Source: a virus
Length of the DNA: 41,132 nt
IMG/VR virus record: IMGVR_UViG_3300021420_000077
Location: 1 to 41,132 of that record
Direction: 5' to 3' (one strand)
Part shown: in pieces, positions 5,868 to 12,101 of the stretch
How positions within the stretch are numbered: the stretch's first letter is position 1
Layout of the letters: every line of letters starts with the position of its first letter
Translations under genes and position numbers: made by a program
The notes under the pieces: generated by a model
Told to the model about the DNA's origin: nothing
The model's database searches: none
What the model saw: the letters and a program-made list of their open reading frames with translations, nothing else

Positions 5868-5886
5868 GCCGGGAAACCGTCCCGGC
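5868..5886. other. Hairpin between two leftward genes
   Basis: GCCGGGA-AACCG-TCCCGGC forms a perfect 7-bp stem in the gap between the stop at 5893 and the start at 5849. No T-run follows on the minus strand, so it is more likely an RNA-stability or processing element than a terminator. Confidence 0.4.
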
Positions 5887-5892
5887 TCGGGG

Positions 5893-6309
5893 TTATTTTT
5901 CAGTGAGATCAGGAGCGATGATACCATAACCGCCCATGTCAGTGCACAAAGCGGGCAACCGGGCAGCATACCGGCCCGCGTTAAAAGTCCGCGTCGGCTC
6001 CTCTTCCAGCTTGATCGCATGGCCACGAGGGTCGCGGTTGATGAAAATTCCGGTGAACTTGATTAACTTGGAATCGGCGCACAAGAGGTTACCAAGCCGA
6101 ATCAAGGCGCAATTCGTTGCTGAATCAACCATGTCCAGCGTGACGCCACCGTCGCCGTTTGTGTAGTCAAGAATCGGCCTTGAAACCGCCGATTCAATCC
6201 GGCACAGCTTCTTGCACAGCGCGACCGGGTCTTTTTCCTCACAGCATGGGAACAACGCCAAAAGCGTCTCACCGTGCTTCCGAACTGCTTCTAATGTCTT
6301 TGCGTTCAT
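5893..6309 (-). CDS. Conserved phage hypothetical protein
   Basis: The start at 6309 (MNAKTLEAVRKHGETLLALFP) is chosen over one 15 nt earlier. The 138-residue protein has an N-terminal helical part with several cysteines (PCCEEKDPVALCKKLCRIE) and a C-terminal part with FTGIFINRDPRGHAIKLEEE. I recall the INxDPRGYALKI pattern from a widespread phage family of unknown function. It is expressed from a promoter at 6357-6385 that carries the shared operator. Confidence 0.7.
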   Translation of the reverse strand: MNAKTLEAVRKHGETLLALFPCCEEKDPVALCKKLCRIESAVSRPILDYTNGDGGVTLDMVDSATNCALIRLGNLLCADSKLIKFTGIFINRDPRGHAIKLEEEPTRTFNAGRYAARLPALCTDMGGYGIIAPDLTEK

Positions 6310-6356
6310 TTCATTCTCTTTCATTTTTCGACAGGTTAATTCCTGCCGATGGGGTG

Positions 6357-6385
6357 AATCTAGCCGACACGTCAGGATAGTGCAA
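6357..6385 (-). promoter_or_regulatory. Leftward promoter with operator in its spacer
   Basis: On the minus strand TTGCAC (6380-6385), exactly 17 nt, then TAGATT (6357-6362). The spacer ends in CCTGACGTGTCGGC, which on the plus strand contains GCCGACACGTCAG (6363-6375). The same 13-mer sits in the spacer of the rightward promoter at 6610-6638. The expected leader is about 40 nt before the ATG at 6309. Confidence 0.65.
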
Positions 6386-6430
6386 CATAAATCTTCACAA
6401 ATCGCGTTTTTACCTCGGAAAATAAATGTG

Positions 6431-6459
6431 TGGACAAGCTGACGCGTGGGCTGTATTGT
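6431..6459 (+). promoter_or_regulatory. Rightward promoter with operator-like spacer, leaderless
   Basis: TGGACA (6431-6436), 17 nt, TATTGT (6454-6459). The spacer contains GCTGACGCGTGGGC (6438-6451), which matches 12 of 14 bases of the reverse complement of the operator at 6619-6632. Only 7 nt lie between the -10 box and the ATG at 6467, so the transcript would be leaderless or nearly so. Confidence 0.5.
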
Positions 6460-6466
6460 CGCGGAA

Positions 6467-6613
6467 ATGAACGCACTGGTTGCCCACTTACGCCGCATCC
6501 GGCAAATACCTTCCGAGAAACGCGCAGAGGCCAGCCGCAATAATGGCCGGAAGCACCGTAAGTCCAAAACTATTTCTCCTCGTAAAAGCAAGAAAATTGA
6601 AGAAATCCGTTGA
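6467..6613 (+). CDS. Short very basic protein (48 aa)
   Basis: Read directly: MNALVAHLRRIRQIPSEKRAE followed by ASRNNGRKHRKSK and a lysine-rich tail ending IEEIR. The ExRAEASRxNG pattern is like the small basic proteins of many phages that have alternating RK and small residues; they may bind nucleic acid. Its stop codon lies inside the -35 box of the next promoter. Two promoters with a shared operator flank it, so it could be a regulator, but no HTH is visible. Confidence 0.5.
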   Translation: MNALVAHLRRIRQIPSEKRAEASRNNGRKHRKSKTISPRKSKKIEEIR

Positions 6614-6638
6614 CAAATGCCGACACGTCAGCTAGATT
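6610..6638 (+). promoter_or_regulatory. Rightward early promoter with operator in its spacer
   Basis: TTGACA (6610-6615), exactly 17 nt, TAGATT (6633-6638): a near-consensus promoter. The spacer ends in the quasi-palindrome GCCGACACGTCAGC (6619-6632), whose arms GCCGAC/GTCAGC match in 5 of 6 bases. It probably drives the large rightward operon beginning at 6681. Confidence 0.7.
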
Positions 6639-6644
6639 TGACGC

Positions 6645-6677
6645 ATGAAAACGAAATTTGAGTGCCAGCCTTCGTAA
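6645..6677 (+). other. Possible leader peptide (10 aa)
   Basis: In the leader of the 6610 promoter, ATG at 6645 opens a 10-codon frame (MKTKFECQPS) that stops 3 nt before the ATG of the pentapeptide gene. That gene has no clear ribosome site of its own, so reinitiation after this short frame could set its translation. This is inference. Confidence 0.3.
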
Positions 6678-6680
6678 AAT

Positions 6681-7286
6681 ATGAACATACAAGTCAAAAC
6701 TATATTCGGCAAAATCATCATCGACGGCGATTTCACTTCGTTAGCTGATGCGCTTTTTCACAATCGCGCGAACCTGCGAGGTGCCGACCTGTGCGATGCC
6801 AACCTGTGCGATGCCAACCTGCGAGGTGCCGACCTGCGCGGTGCCAACCTGCGCGGTGCCAACCTGCGCGATGCCAACCTGCGAGGTGCCGACCTGCGCG
6901 ATGCCAACCTGCGAGGTGCCGACCTGCGCGATGCCAACCTGCGAGGTGCCGACCTGCGCGGTGCCAACCTGTGCGATGCCCCATTCGCCGTCCAGCACTT
7001 AGACGCAAAAATTCTTGCAGCTATTGAAAACGGCGGTGTGTTGGACATGAAAGCATGGCACACATGCGAAACTACGCACTGCCGCGGCGGGTGGGCTGTT
7101 GTAATGGCTGGCGCGGCAGGCAAAACCCTTGAGTGGGTTTACGGCAGCAATACCGCCGCCGCCTTGATTTACGGGGCGTCCCGCCCAAAAATGAAGGTGC
7201 CTGATTTCACCGGCAGCTTGGATAACGATGCGGTATTGGATGACATTCGCGATTGCGCCGCGGCTGACCCGTTGCCAAAATCTTAA
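6681..7286 (+). CDS. Pentapeptide-repeat protein with C-terminal HTC-type domain
   Basis: Residues 1-30 are a lead-in ([18 protein letters not shown]). Residues 31-100 are 14 uninterrupted pentapeptides of the form [ND]L[RC][GD]A, which fold as a right-handed square helix that can mimic DNA. Residues about 120-201 form another domain with [20 protein letters not shown] and later [11 protein letters not shown] recall this C-terminal domain in other phage pentapeptide proteins. Known pentapeptide proteins protect DNA gyrase from inhibitors, but here the role is open. It is the first large gene of the rightward operon. Confidence 0.8.
   Translation: MNIQVKTIFGKIIIDGDFTSLADALFHNRANLRGADLCDANLCDANLRGADLRGANLRGANLRDANLRGADLRDANLRGADLRDANLRGADLRGANLCDAPFAVQHLDAKILAAIENGGVLDMKAWHTCETTHCRGGWAVVMAGAAGKTLEWVYGSNTAAALIYGASRPKMKVPDFTGSLDNDAVLDDIRDCAAADPLPKS
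6771..6980 (+). repeat. Fourteen tandem 15-bp units encoding pentapeptides
   Basis: Exactly 210 bp built from 14 in-frame copies of a 15-mer of the form [AG]ACCTG[CT]G[AC]G[AG]TGCC. The units are nearly identical at DNA level, not just in protein, so the array is young or homogenised. Units can be gained or lost without breaking the frame. Confidence 0.9.
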
Positions 7287-7308
7287 AAATCTGGAAAACA
7301 CCAAACCT

Positions 7309-8013
7309 ATGAATGACACTGTGGCAGTGCAGCGCGTCGAGCCGGGCGGCGAAATAACGATTCGGCAGGCGTTCGAGGCGGCGGCTTCCAAGTCGCTGGA
7401 CAAAGAATCACTGGCGGTCATGCAGGAACTTTTGAAGATGGATGCGGAGCAACGGTTCACCGCCGCTTTCGTCGCGCTTCAACAGGAAATGCCGACGATT
7501 ACTGCCAAAACGATTATCCCAAACCGTGGTAAATACGAGAAGTTCGAGGATTTGATGGAAGTTGTCGGGCCGCTGCTGACAAAGCACGGCTTCACAGTGA
7601 CGTTCTCAAACGACTTTCGGGATTCTCGCGTGATTGAGACGTGTCACCTCTCGTACGGACGGCACACGCGCAGCAACAGCTTCGCGGTGCGCGTTGGCCG
7701 GGGCGACGACGACACGCAAAAGGATTTGAAGGCCGCGACGACCGCCAAGCGGCTTGCGCTTTGCAACGCGCTAAACCTTGTCATTAGGCAGGACATGCAG
7801 ACCGATGAGAACGACGCCTCACTTGAAGGCGACCCGAACGCAAAGGTGACGGCAGATCAGGCCGATGAACTTGAACGGCGAGCGCAGTTGACCAATTCGG
7901 ATATTCCGGCATTTCTCAAATACGCCAAGGTCACGAAGTTCGCCGACATTCCGGCGCGGCTTTACACGGAGCTTGACCAGTTGCTTGCGCGGAAAGAAAG
8001 GCAGGGGCGGTGA
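7309..8013 (+). CDS. erf: ERF-family single-strand annealing protein
   Basis: ERF proteins anneal complementary single strands and drive phage recombination. The start at 7309 (MNDTVAVQRVEPGG) removes an upstream extension that rereads the previous gene. The family signature is in the middle: FVALQQEMPTI, KYEKFEDLMEVVGPLLTKHG, FTVTFSNDF, the SYGRHTRSNSF strand, and KAATTAKRLALCNALNLVI, where ERF members have the conserved G/A-x-T-Y/A-x-K-R-Y-x-L segment. The C-terminal tail (VTADQADELERRAQL) is typical. The neighbour at 8204 encodes the partner exonuclease, making a Red-like annealing/exonuclease pair. Confidence 0.85.
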   Translation: MNDTVAVQRVEPGGEITIRQAFEAAASKSLDKESLAVMQELLKMDAEQRFTAAFVALQQEMPTITAKTIIPNRGKYEKFEDLMEVVGPLLTKHGFTVTFSNDFRDSRVIETCHLSYGRHTRSNSFAVRVGRGDDDTQKDLKAATTAKRLALCNALNLVIRQDMQTDENDASLEGDPNAKVTADQADELERRAQLTNSDIPAFLKYAKVTKFADIPARLYTELDQLLARKERQGR

Positions 8014-8207
8014 AATCCAAAGAAACGTACGTTCCAGTAACACCATTGAAGCCATGCACCGCCGCCGACGCTGAACGCTATTCGGACGCGCTTTCAGACG
8101 CTATTTGTTGGCTCGATGGATTTGTTGCCGCTGGCGGGCAGTATCACCCGCACAGCATTGATTCTCTGCGAGAGCTTAACACCAAACTAAAGGACGCGCT
8201 GCTGTGA
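8010..8207 (+). CDS. Hypothetical protein between annealing protein and exonuclease
   Basis: A GTG start overlaps the stop of the ERF gene (GTGA) and its own stop overlaps the GTG of the exonuclease gene. The 65-residue product (MKSKETYVPVTPLKPC) is helical (AADAERYSDALSDAICWL, LRELNTKLKDALL) with no known motif. Coupling on both sides suggests it accompanies the recombination pair. Confidence 0.55.
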   Translation: MKSKETYVPVTPLKPCTAADAERYSDALSDAICWLDGFVAAGGQYHPHSIDSLRELNTKLKDALL

Positions 8208-8899
8208 AAATCCACAGAGAATTTGAACAAGGGGGAGTGGAATGGGGAATGGCTCGCGCGGGCTTGGTGACTGCCTCTGAAATGTCGCGTCTTGTGACGC
8301 CTCTTGGGAAGGTTCGCACAGGCGACGGCCCAAAATCTTTTTTGTACGAAAAAGTGGCAGAGTCGTGGCTGGGTGCTCCACTTCCAACTGCGGAGTTTTT
8401 CGATTCAGACCAAGGCAGATGGCTTGAAGAATACGCGAGGCCCGCCTTCACCCTAGAAACCGGGTTGACCGTTGAAACTGTGGGCTTAATTACTTCCGAT
8501 GATGGCAAAACCGCTTGCTCTCCTGACGGTTTAATCACCGGCCAGGAATGCGGCTTAGAGATTAAATCTCCACACTTGGAAACCGCCATTGGCTATTTAC
8601 TGGAAGGCGTTTTGCCTCCTGACTACATTCTCCAAGTCCAAGGCTCGCTTTACGTGAGCGGTTTTCCCGCGTGGAAATTCTTTTCCTTCCGGCGCGGTAT
8701 GCCGCCGTTGATTCTCACCGTGGAACCAGACCGCAAAATTCAAGAGGCAATCGCCGAGGCGGTTAATAATTTCGCGGTGCTTTTGGACGCTGCGCTTCTG
8801 CGCTTGACCGAGCTTAACGGCGGCGTACGCCCGAAGCCGATACGCCTTGCGCCAGAGCCTAACCCCGAACCGGAATTCAAATCAGAAATGCCGAGCTAA
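8204..8899 (+). CDS. YqaJ-type viral recombinase (lambda-exonuclease family)
   Basis: This is a 5'-to-3' DNA exonuclease of the PD-(D/E)xK class that makes single strands for the ERF protein. Residues 14-30 (WGMARAGLVTASEMSRL) match the family opening (W x x R x G x x T A S). RWLEEYAR (72-79) has the helix acidic residues. SPDG (106-109) and LEIKSP (118-123) give the catalytic D...ExK, and QVQGSLYVSG (144-153) is the conserved glutamine helix. At 231 residues it is a normal length. The proline-rich tail (EPNPEPEFKSE) is disordered. It has a GTG start coupled to the gene before. Confidence 0.85.
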   Translation: MKIHREFEQGGVEWGMARAGLVTASEMSRLVTPLGKVRTGDGPKSFLYEKVAESWLGAPLPTAEFFDSDQGRWLEEYARPAFTLETGLTVETVGLITSDDGKTACSPDGLITGQECGLEIKSPHLETAIGYLLEGVLPPDYILQVQGSLYVSGFPAWKFFSFRRGMPPLILTVEPDRKIQEAIAEAVNNFAVLLDAALLRLTELNGGVRPKPIRLAPEPNPEPEFKSEMPS

Positions 8900-8900
8900 T

Positions 8901-9152
8901 ATGACACCGGAAAAAATTAACGAAATCGCCGAGCGGTGGACTTACAACACAATTCAAGGCACTGAATGGCGCAATGCTCGCCTCGCAATCGAAGGCGCAA
9001 TTAAAAGCGCGATCTACGAGGCAATCAACGTCCAACTTGCCGAGAACACGCAAGCCGCTCTGGACAGCCTGAGATCAGCAGGCCAGCCCAAATCCATCCA
9101 GCAACCGCCGATGGTCGAGGCTTTGGGCTGCACCGTGCTGGAGGCGACATGA
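8901..9152 (+). CDS. Hypothetical protein (83 aa)
   Basis: The ATG at 8901 lies 1 nt after the stop of the exonuclease gene. The product begins MTPEKINEIAERWTYNTI and is mostly helical (ARLAIEGAIKSAIYEAINVQL). No domain is recognised. The next gene starts in an ATGA overlap with its stop. Confidence 0.55.
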   Translation: MTPEKINEIAERWTYNTIQGTEWRNARLAIEGAIKSAIYEAINVQLAENTQAALDSLRSAGQPKSIQQPPMVEALGCTVLEAT

Positions 9153-9370
9153 TTCCCGCCGAACAATGGGACAAGGAAGGCAAATGCTTTGCTGGTGTTG
9201 CGAGAGAGATTCAACTTGACGCCTTCAAAGCCGGGATGACGCGGGCGGCGGAAATGGTCGATTGCCAACGAATCCACAGCGACTTTAGTTTACACAGCGT
9301 GAACGGGCCGCGCTTGATGGTCATTAAAATTGAACTTTACCGCGACAATCTCAAGGAGTTGCCGGTATGA
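9149..9370 (+). CDS. Hypothetical protein (73 aa)
   Basis: It begins MIPAEQWDKEGKCFAG and contains QLDAFKAGMTRAAEM, a helix often seen in short phage proteins that accompany recombination genes, and a beta-rich end (LMVIKIELYRDNL). The function is unknown. It is coupled by 4-nt overlaps to both neighbours. Confidence 0.55.
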   Translation: MIPAEQWDKEGKCFAGVAREIQLDAFKAGMTRAAEMVDCQRIHSDFSLHSVNGPRLMVIKIELYRDNLKELPV

Positions 9371-9546
9371 CCGAAACGAAACAAGACACGGCTTGCAGCA
9401 AATGCGGTGCGCGAATGCCTCAATTTACACCCGTAAAAAATGCTTCACCGATAAACATGATGAAAATGACGATCACGGCATACCGTTGCGACACTTGTGG
9501 CCATTGGAACAATTTGAAGCGGCGCAAAAAGAAAGGACAGCCATGA
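9367..9546 (+). CDS. Small zinc-ribbon protein (59 aa)
   Basis: Read directly: MTETKQDTACSKCGARM, a variable loop, then TAYRCDTCGHWNNLKRRKKK. Two CxxC knuckles about 30 residues apart make a classic zinc ribbon, and the basic tail suggests nucleic-acid contact. It starts and ends in ATGA overlaps. The longer frame at 9330-9746 crosses this region in another phase and is not used here. Confidence 0.65.
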   Translation: MTETKQDTACSKCGARMPQFTPVKNASPINMMKMTITAYRCDTCGHWNNLKRRKKKGQP

Positions 9547-9746
9547 CCGCAGCAGCATTCAACAAACTTAAGGTCGGGGATTGGATTAGGTTTAAGGACG
9601 AACCGGACAGCCGTGAAATTCTGGCTGCCAACCGTTGTTACAAACTCAGCGGCTCTAGTCCGCCTGTTGAGGCGAGAACGCCTGAAAACTGGACTCTCGT
9701 TCCGGCCCCACGCAGCGCGAAGGCAAAGAGGAAACATGCCAAATGA
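9543..9746 (+). CDS. Hypothetical protein (67 aa)
   Basis: Start at 9543 (MTAAAFNKLKVGDWIRFKD), overlapping the previous stop (ATGA). The first half resembles a small beta-barrel opening (KVGDWIRF) and the end is basic (APRSAKAKRKHAK). No family is recognised. The upstream extension in this frame overlaps the zinc-ribbon gene and is discarded. Confidence 0.55.
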   Translation: MTAAAFNKLKVGDWIRFKDEPDSREILAANRCYKLSGSSPPVEARTPENWTLVPAPRSAKAKRKHAK

Positions 9747-10119
9747 CATCAAAAGCATTACCGGCAGCGAATCCTTCCGAAAGCGCAACCCTCACCTGTT
9801 TGGTGTGGGTCAATTACCAGTCCACCAGCCCGAACCAGACGCAAGGGGAGCATTGGTCGGTAAAGGCGCGGCGACGCAAAGATGCAAGGGAGGCGTGGCA
9901 GTTCGCGTTGCGGGGCCACTGCTCACCATTGAACTCGTTCGATGCGGTTCGCGCAGCCTTGACAGCGACAACCTTGCCAGCAGCTTCAAAGGGTTGCGAG
10001 ACTCCATTGCCGAAAGCCTCGACGTTGACGACGGCGATGCGAGGCTTGAATGGCGGTACAGCCAAGTCAAGACAACGGCCAAAGCTGGGGTGATTGTGAA
10101 ATTCGATATAATGTTATGA
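9743..10119 (+). CDS. RusA-type Holliday junction resolvase, frame broken by one base
   Basis: RusA proteins cut branched DNA. The N-terminal half is in the frame starting at 9743 (ATGA overlap): LVWVNYQSTSPNQ, then GEHWSVKARRRKDAREAW, the usual HWxxRxxxxK opening. The C-terminal half is in another frame: LTIELVRCGSRSLDSDNLAS, FKGLRDSIAESLDVDDGD, RLEWRY, with the D-x-DN-x(8)-D metal-site pattern. Adding one G to the GGGG run at 9912-9915 joins them smoothly (FALRGPLLTIELV). So the gene is a recent pseudogene, a sequencing or assembly indel, or, less likely, a programmed frameshift (no canonical slippery heptamer). Alternatively only the frame from 9736 is used. Confidence 0.65.
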
Positions 10120-10352
10120 GCGACACGCCAAAATGGGAATGCGGTAAAATAACTCACGAGGCACGGTATCGCGGCAGGCATCCTAAGCCGTGGATTGGTT
10201 TAGCGCCTCCAACCCGTCAGAACAACATTGAGACAGAGGCTAAAATCCTCCGCGCCTTCGTCGCCGAAGTTGAAAATCGGTCGAAAACAGTATCGCAACG
10301 CGATGCGTGGCCAATCATGAAACAAATCCTCTCCGAATACCCAAAAGGTTGA
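10116..10352 (+). CDS. Hypothetical protein (78 aa)
   Basis: The start at 10116 (MSDTPKWECGKITHEARY) overlaps the stop of the RusA gene (ATGA), and the upstream extension is dropped for that reason. The protein is charged, with a helical end (AFVAEVENRSKTVSQRDAW). The family is unknown. Confidence 0.5.
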   Translation: MSDTPKWECGKITHEARYRGRHPKPWIGLAPPTRQNNIETEAKILRAFVAEVENRSKTVSQRDAWPIMKQILSEYPKG

Positions 10353-10354
10353 CT

Positions 10355-10576
10355 ATGGACGAAAAGGATAAAATGAGAGATCGGCAACTATTTCCAACCG
10401 ATTCCAGTGGTTACGATGTCCCCACACGCGACTGTCAGGCCGATGCGACGGGGCATTGTTCGTACCCGAGTTGTCCCAAGCGTCCCGGCTGGCCGTGTCC
10501 GTTGGTTCCGAATCCGAATCATCCAAACCCAAACGCCGGTCTGGCGCAGAAGGCGAAAGGAAGGTGGACGACATGA
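10355..10576 (+). CDS. Small cysteine-containing protein (73 aa)
   Basis: The ATG at 10355 follows the previous stop by 2 nt. The product MDEKDKMRDRQLFPTDSSGY continues with CQADATGHCSYPSCPKRPGW and CPLVPNPNHPNPNAG. The clustered cysteines and histidines could bind zinc, and the proline/asparagine end is probably disordered. No known family. Confidence 0.5.
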   Translation: MDEKDKMRDRQLFPTDSSGYDVPTRDCQADATGHCSYPSCPKRPGWPCPLVPNPNHPNPNAGLAQKAKGRWTT

Positions 10577-10713
10577 AATTCTTCGTCATATACTGTTGCC
10601 TGTCCTCGCTGTGCTGCGGATTAGCCGTGGCGACAGGCTCATGGTGGTTTCTGGTGAGCGGCGTGTGCTTCACGGTCGCGGCGGCGATGGACAGGCCGAA
10701 ATTAAAAGATTGA
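10573..10713 (+). CDS. Small membrane protein (46 aa)
   Basis: The start at 10573 (ATGA overlap) gives MKFFVIYCCLSSLCCGLAVA, then a second hydrophobic stretch (WWFLVSGVCFTVAAAM) and a short basic end (DRPKLKD). Two membrane helices or one hairpin are likely. Small membrane proteins in phage early operons often act in exclusion or host takeover; nothing specific can be said here. Confidence 0.55.
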   Translation: MKFFVIYCCLSSLCCGLAVATGSWWFLVSGVCFTVAAAMDRPKLKD

Positions 10714-11187
10714 CGAGTGAACGCCGATATGCCAATTTGTCTGCGGTATGACAGTATTGTCCCGCAGACTTTCTTTGCGTGGGTGGAAATTCCATCCCAC
10801 AGGACGAACTTTCATACCACGCCCACGCAAAGTCTTTTCCTCTCGTCATTCCCCAAAAAGGAGCGGTGGTTCGCTTTGCGCGTCGTATTGGCCCTGTATC
10901 AGCGGGCAACGTGCAGCAGACGCCACGCCCCGGACAACCGCTCACGCGATGGAGTAGCAACCCAAGCCCCGATTAAGGCCGCAAGCTACCTGACGGCCAT
11001 GAAGGGTGATGCTGGAGGGAGAAAGGCTAACGCTTGGCTCCGAAGGAACAGACAGGCTCCGTACGAGGCTGTGACCAAACACGGCAGGGAAAGCGTCTGC
11101 TTTCACCAAAGGAACAATTTATTTGTACAGTCTCAAGTCGGTTTAACCCCTTAACCCCAATCCAAGTCGTTAAAATGAAAGGAAAGT
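10714..11187 (+). other. 474 bp without a convincing gene; structured
   Basis: All neighbouring genes overlap by a few bases, but this stretch breaks the pattern. The frame from the GTG at 10717 (145 codons) has no recognisable family and its first third translates an inverted repeat, so I do not call it. The stretch holds the long hairpin at 10766-10835, an arm pair GGCCG...CGGCC near 10978-11000, and a tandem TTAACCCC (11143-11158) just before the ribosome site of the next gene. A non-coding RNA, an attenuator or a decayed gene are all possible. Confidence 0.4.
10766..10835 (+). repeat. Long inverted repeat with alternative inner hairpin
   Basis: CTTTGCGTGGG (10773-10783) pairs perfectly with CCCACGCAAAG (10822-10832), and AGACT/AGTCT flank the arms. 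Inside, GGGTGGAA can pair with TTCCATCCC with one bulge, using bases of the outer left arm. The two folds are mutually exclusive, as in attenuators and riboswitch-like switches. Confidence 0.5.
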
Positions 11188-11628
11188 ATGAGATGTCCTG
11201 GCTGTAATAAATTCGTCAGTTACGATGAGCCTCAATGTGAAGTTCAATCGGTCGAAGTCGATGGCAACATTCTGCGAGCCAGCGTCACCGTTCAGCTTAA
11301 CTGCCAGGATTGCGGCGGCACGTTGAAAGATGCTGAAATTGAGGCTGAGGCCGAGATCGAACATGAGTGCGCCGAGGACGCCGAAAAAAACAAGGAGTGG
11401 AAAGATGGCGACAACGAATTCGAGGTTGAAAACGACGGGGACGCAGAGGGAACAAATCGCACAGAAACCAAAGACCGTCACGGCAAGCCAATAAAATCAA
11501 GCCGTTACATGAAGTCTTTTTACGGCTTTGCTCTGGACTCTGGGGTCAAGTGCTGCAAGTGCAACGAAACTGTATCGGTGCATCTTGAGGGCGAAGAACA
11601 GGTAAGCTCATTTAATGAGTGCTGCTAA
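11188..11628 (+). CDS. Zinc-binding acidic phage protein
   Basis: An AAAGGA site precedes the ATG at 11188. The 146-residue protein opens MRCPGCNKFVSYDEPQCEVQ, has NCQDCGGTLKDAEIEAEAEI, an acidic middle full of Glu and Asp (about residues 50-90), and closes with KCCKCNETVSVHLEGEEQ. Three CxxC knuckles flank an acidic linker. I recall related proteins in archaeal and bacterial viruses (CPxCGKxISYDEPEVEVE), all of unknown function. It is preceded by the 474-bp gap, so it may have its own promoter. Confidence 0.7.
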   Translation: MRCPGCNKFVSYDEPQCEVQSVEVDGNILRASVTVQLNCQDCGGTLKDAEIEAEAEIEHECAEDAEKNKEWKDGDNEFEVENDGDAEGTNRTETKDRHGKPIKSSRYMKSFYGFALDSGVKCCKCNETVSVHLEGEEQVSSFNECC

Positions 11629-11660
11629 TAACCACCCCCTGAAACCGCGCGAGGAGGAGA

Positions 11661-11837
11661 ATGATGACAAAGTATATTTGCGATAAATGCGGCCGCGAGC
11701 AGGACAAGGAATTACACGAACTTCAATTTACTGAAGCGCGAAGCGGCGGGGAGGTTCTCACAATCGCAGAATTGTGCGGTCGCTGCTTGTGCCAAGTGAA
11801 ACGCTTTTGCGAGACGCAAAGAAAGAAAAGCAAATGA
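11661..11837 (+). CDS. Small zinc-ribbon protein (58 aa)
   Basis: A strong GAGGAGGAGA site precedes two adjacent ATG codons (11661, 11664). The product MMTKYICDKCGREQDKELHE carries a CDKC knuckle, then ELCGRCLCQVKRFCETQ and a basic end. It is a zinc ribbon typical of the phage's other small proteins. The same ribosome-site sequence (GAGGAGGAGA) recurs before the XRE gene at 11877. Its stop overlaps the mini-ORF at 11834. Confidence 0.65.
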   Translation: MMTKYICDKCGREQDKELHELQFTEARSGGEVLTIAELCGRCLCQVKRFCETQRKKSK

Positions 11838-11890
11838 CCCCGCTCCAATCGCTCATTTGGTCTTGTGAGGAGGAGAATGAGGCGGATTGA
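11834..11890 (+). other. Eighteen-codon mini-ORF (MTPLQSLIWSCE...)
   Basis: The ATG overlaps the previous stop (ATGA) and the frame runs 18 codons: MTPLQSLIWSCEEENEAD. Its first 12 residues mirror the start of the gene at 12098 (MTDLQRRIWSCE). Its last codons contain the ribosome site of the XRE gene, so it may couple translation of that regulator, or be a decayed copy of the 12098 gene. Confidence 0.4.
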
Positions 11891-12101
11891 GCCAGTGTAT
11901 CAGAAGTTTGGTTGCCGCGTGTTGGCTCACCGCGCCAGATGCGGAATGACGCAGCAATGCCTTGCTGATGCTGTCGGATTGTCGCGTGGGTCAATCGCCA
12001 ATATCGAGCTTGGAAGGCAACGTGTTCCGATTCACTGGGTCTATATTTTCGCGGCGGCTTTCAGGACTTCGCCACAGTCCATGCTTCGAGGATGCTTATG
12101 A
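11877..12101 (+). CDS. XRE-family helix-turn-helix regulator
   Basis: The start at 11877 follows GAGGAGGAGA. The 74-residue protein is a single HTH domain of the Cro/CI type: RVLAHRARCGMTQQCLADAV forms helices 1-2, then GLSRGSIANIELGRQRVP gives the recognition helix with the usual S-x-x-x-I-x-x-x-E-x-G-R. The end (VYIFAAAFRTSPQSML) is helices 4-5. It is a candidate repressor for the shared operator at 6357-6638 because it lies in the operon that promoter drives; that link is inference. Confidence 0.75.
   Translation: MRRIEPVYQKFGCRVLAHRARCGMTQQCLADAVGLSRGSIANIELGRQRVPIHWVYIFAAAFRTSPQSMLRGCL

Noticed and set aside
6771-6980. Short regular repeats that could be taken for a CRISPR array
   Set aside because: The 15-bp units are contiguous, have no spacers and are in frame as pentapeptides.
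6733-7123. Other open frames over the pentapeptide repeats on both strands
   Set aside because: A 15-bp repeat without stops opens several frames at once; only one gives the pentapeptide pattern and the C-terminal domain.
10717-11154. 145-codon plus-strand frame in the 474-bp gap
   Set aside because: No recognisable family, its start translates an inverted repeat, and no ribosome site is evident. It is kept as an open possibility in the gap entry.
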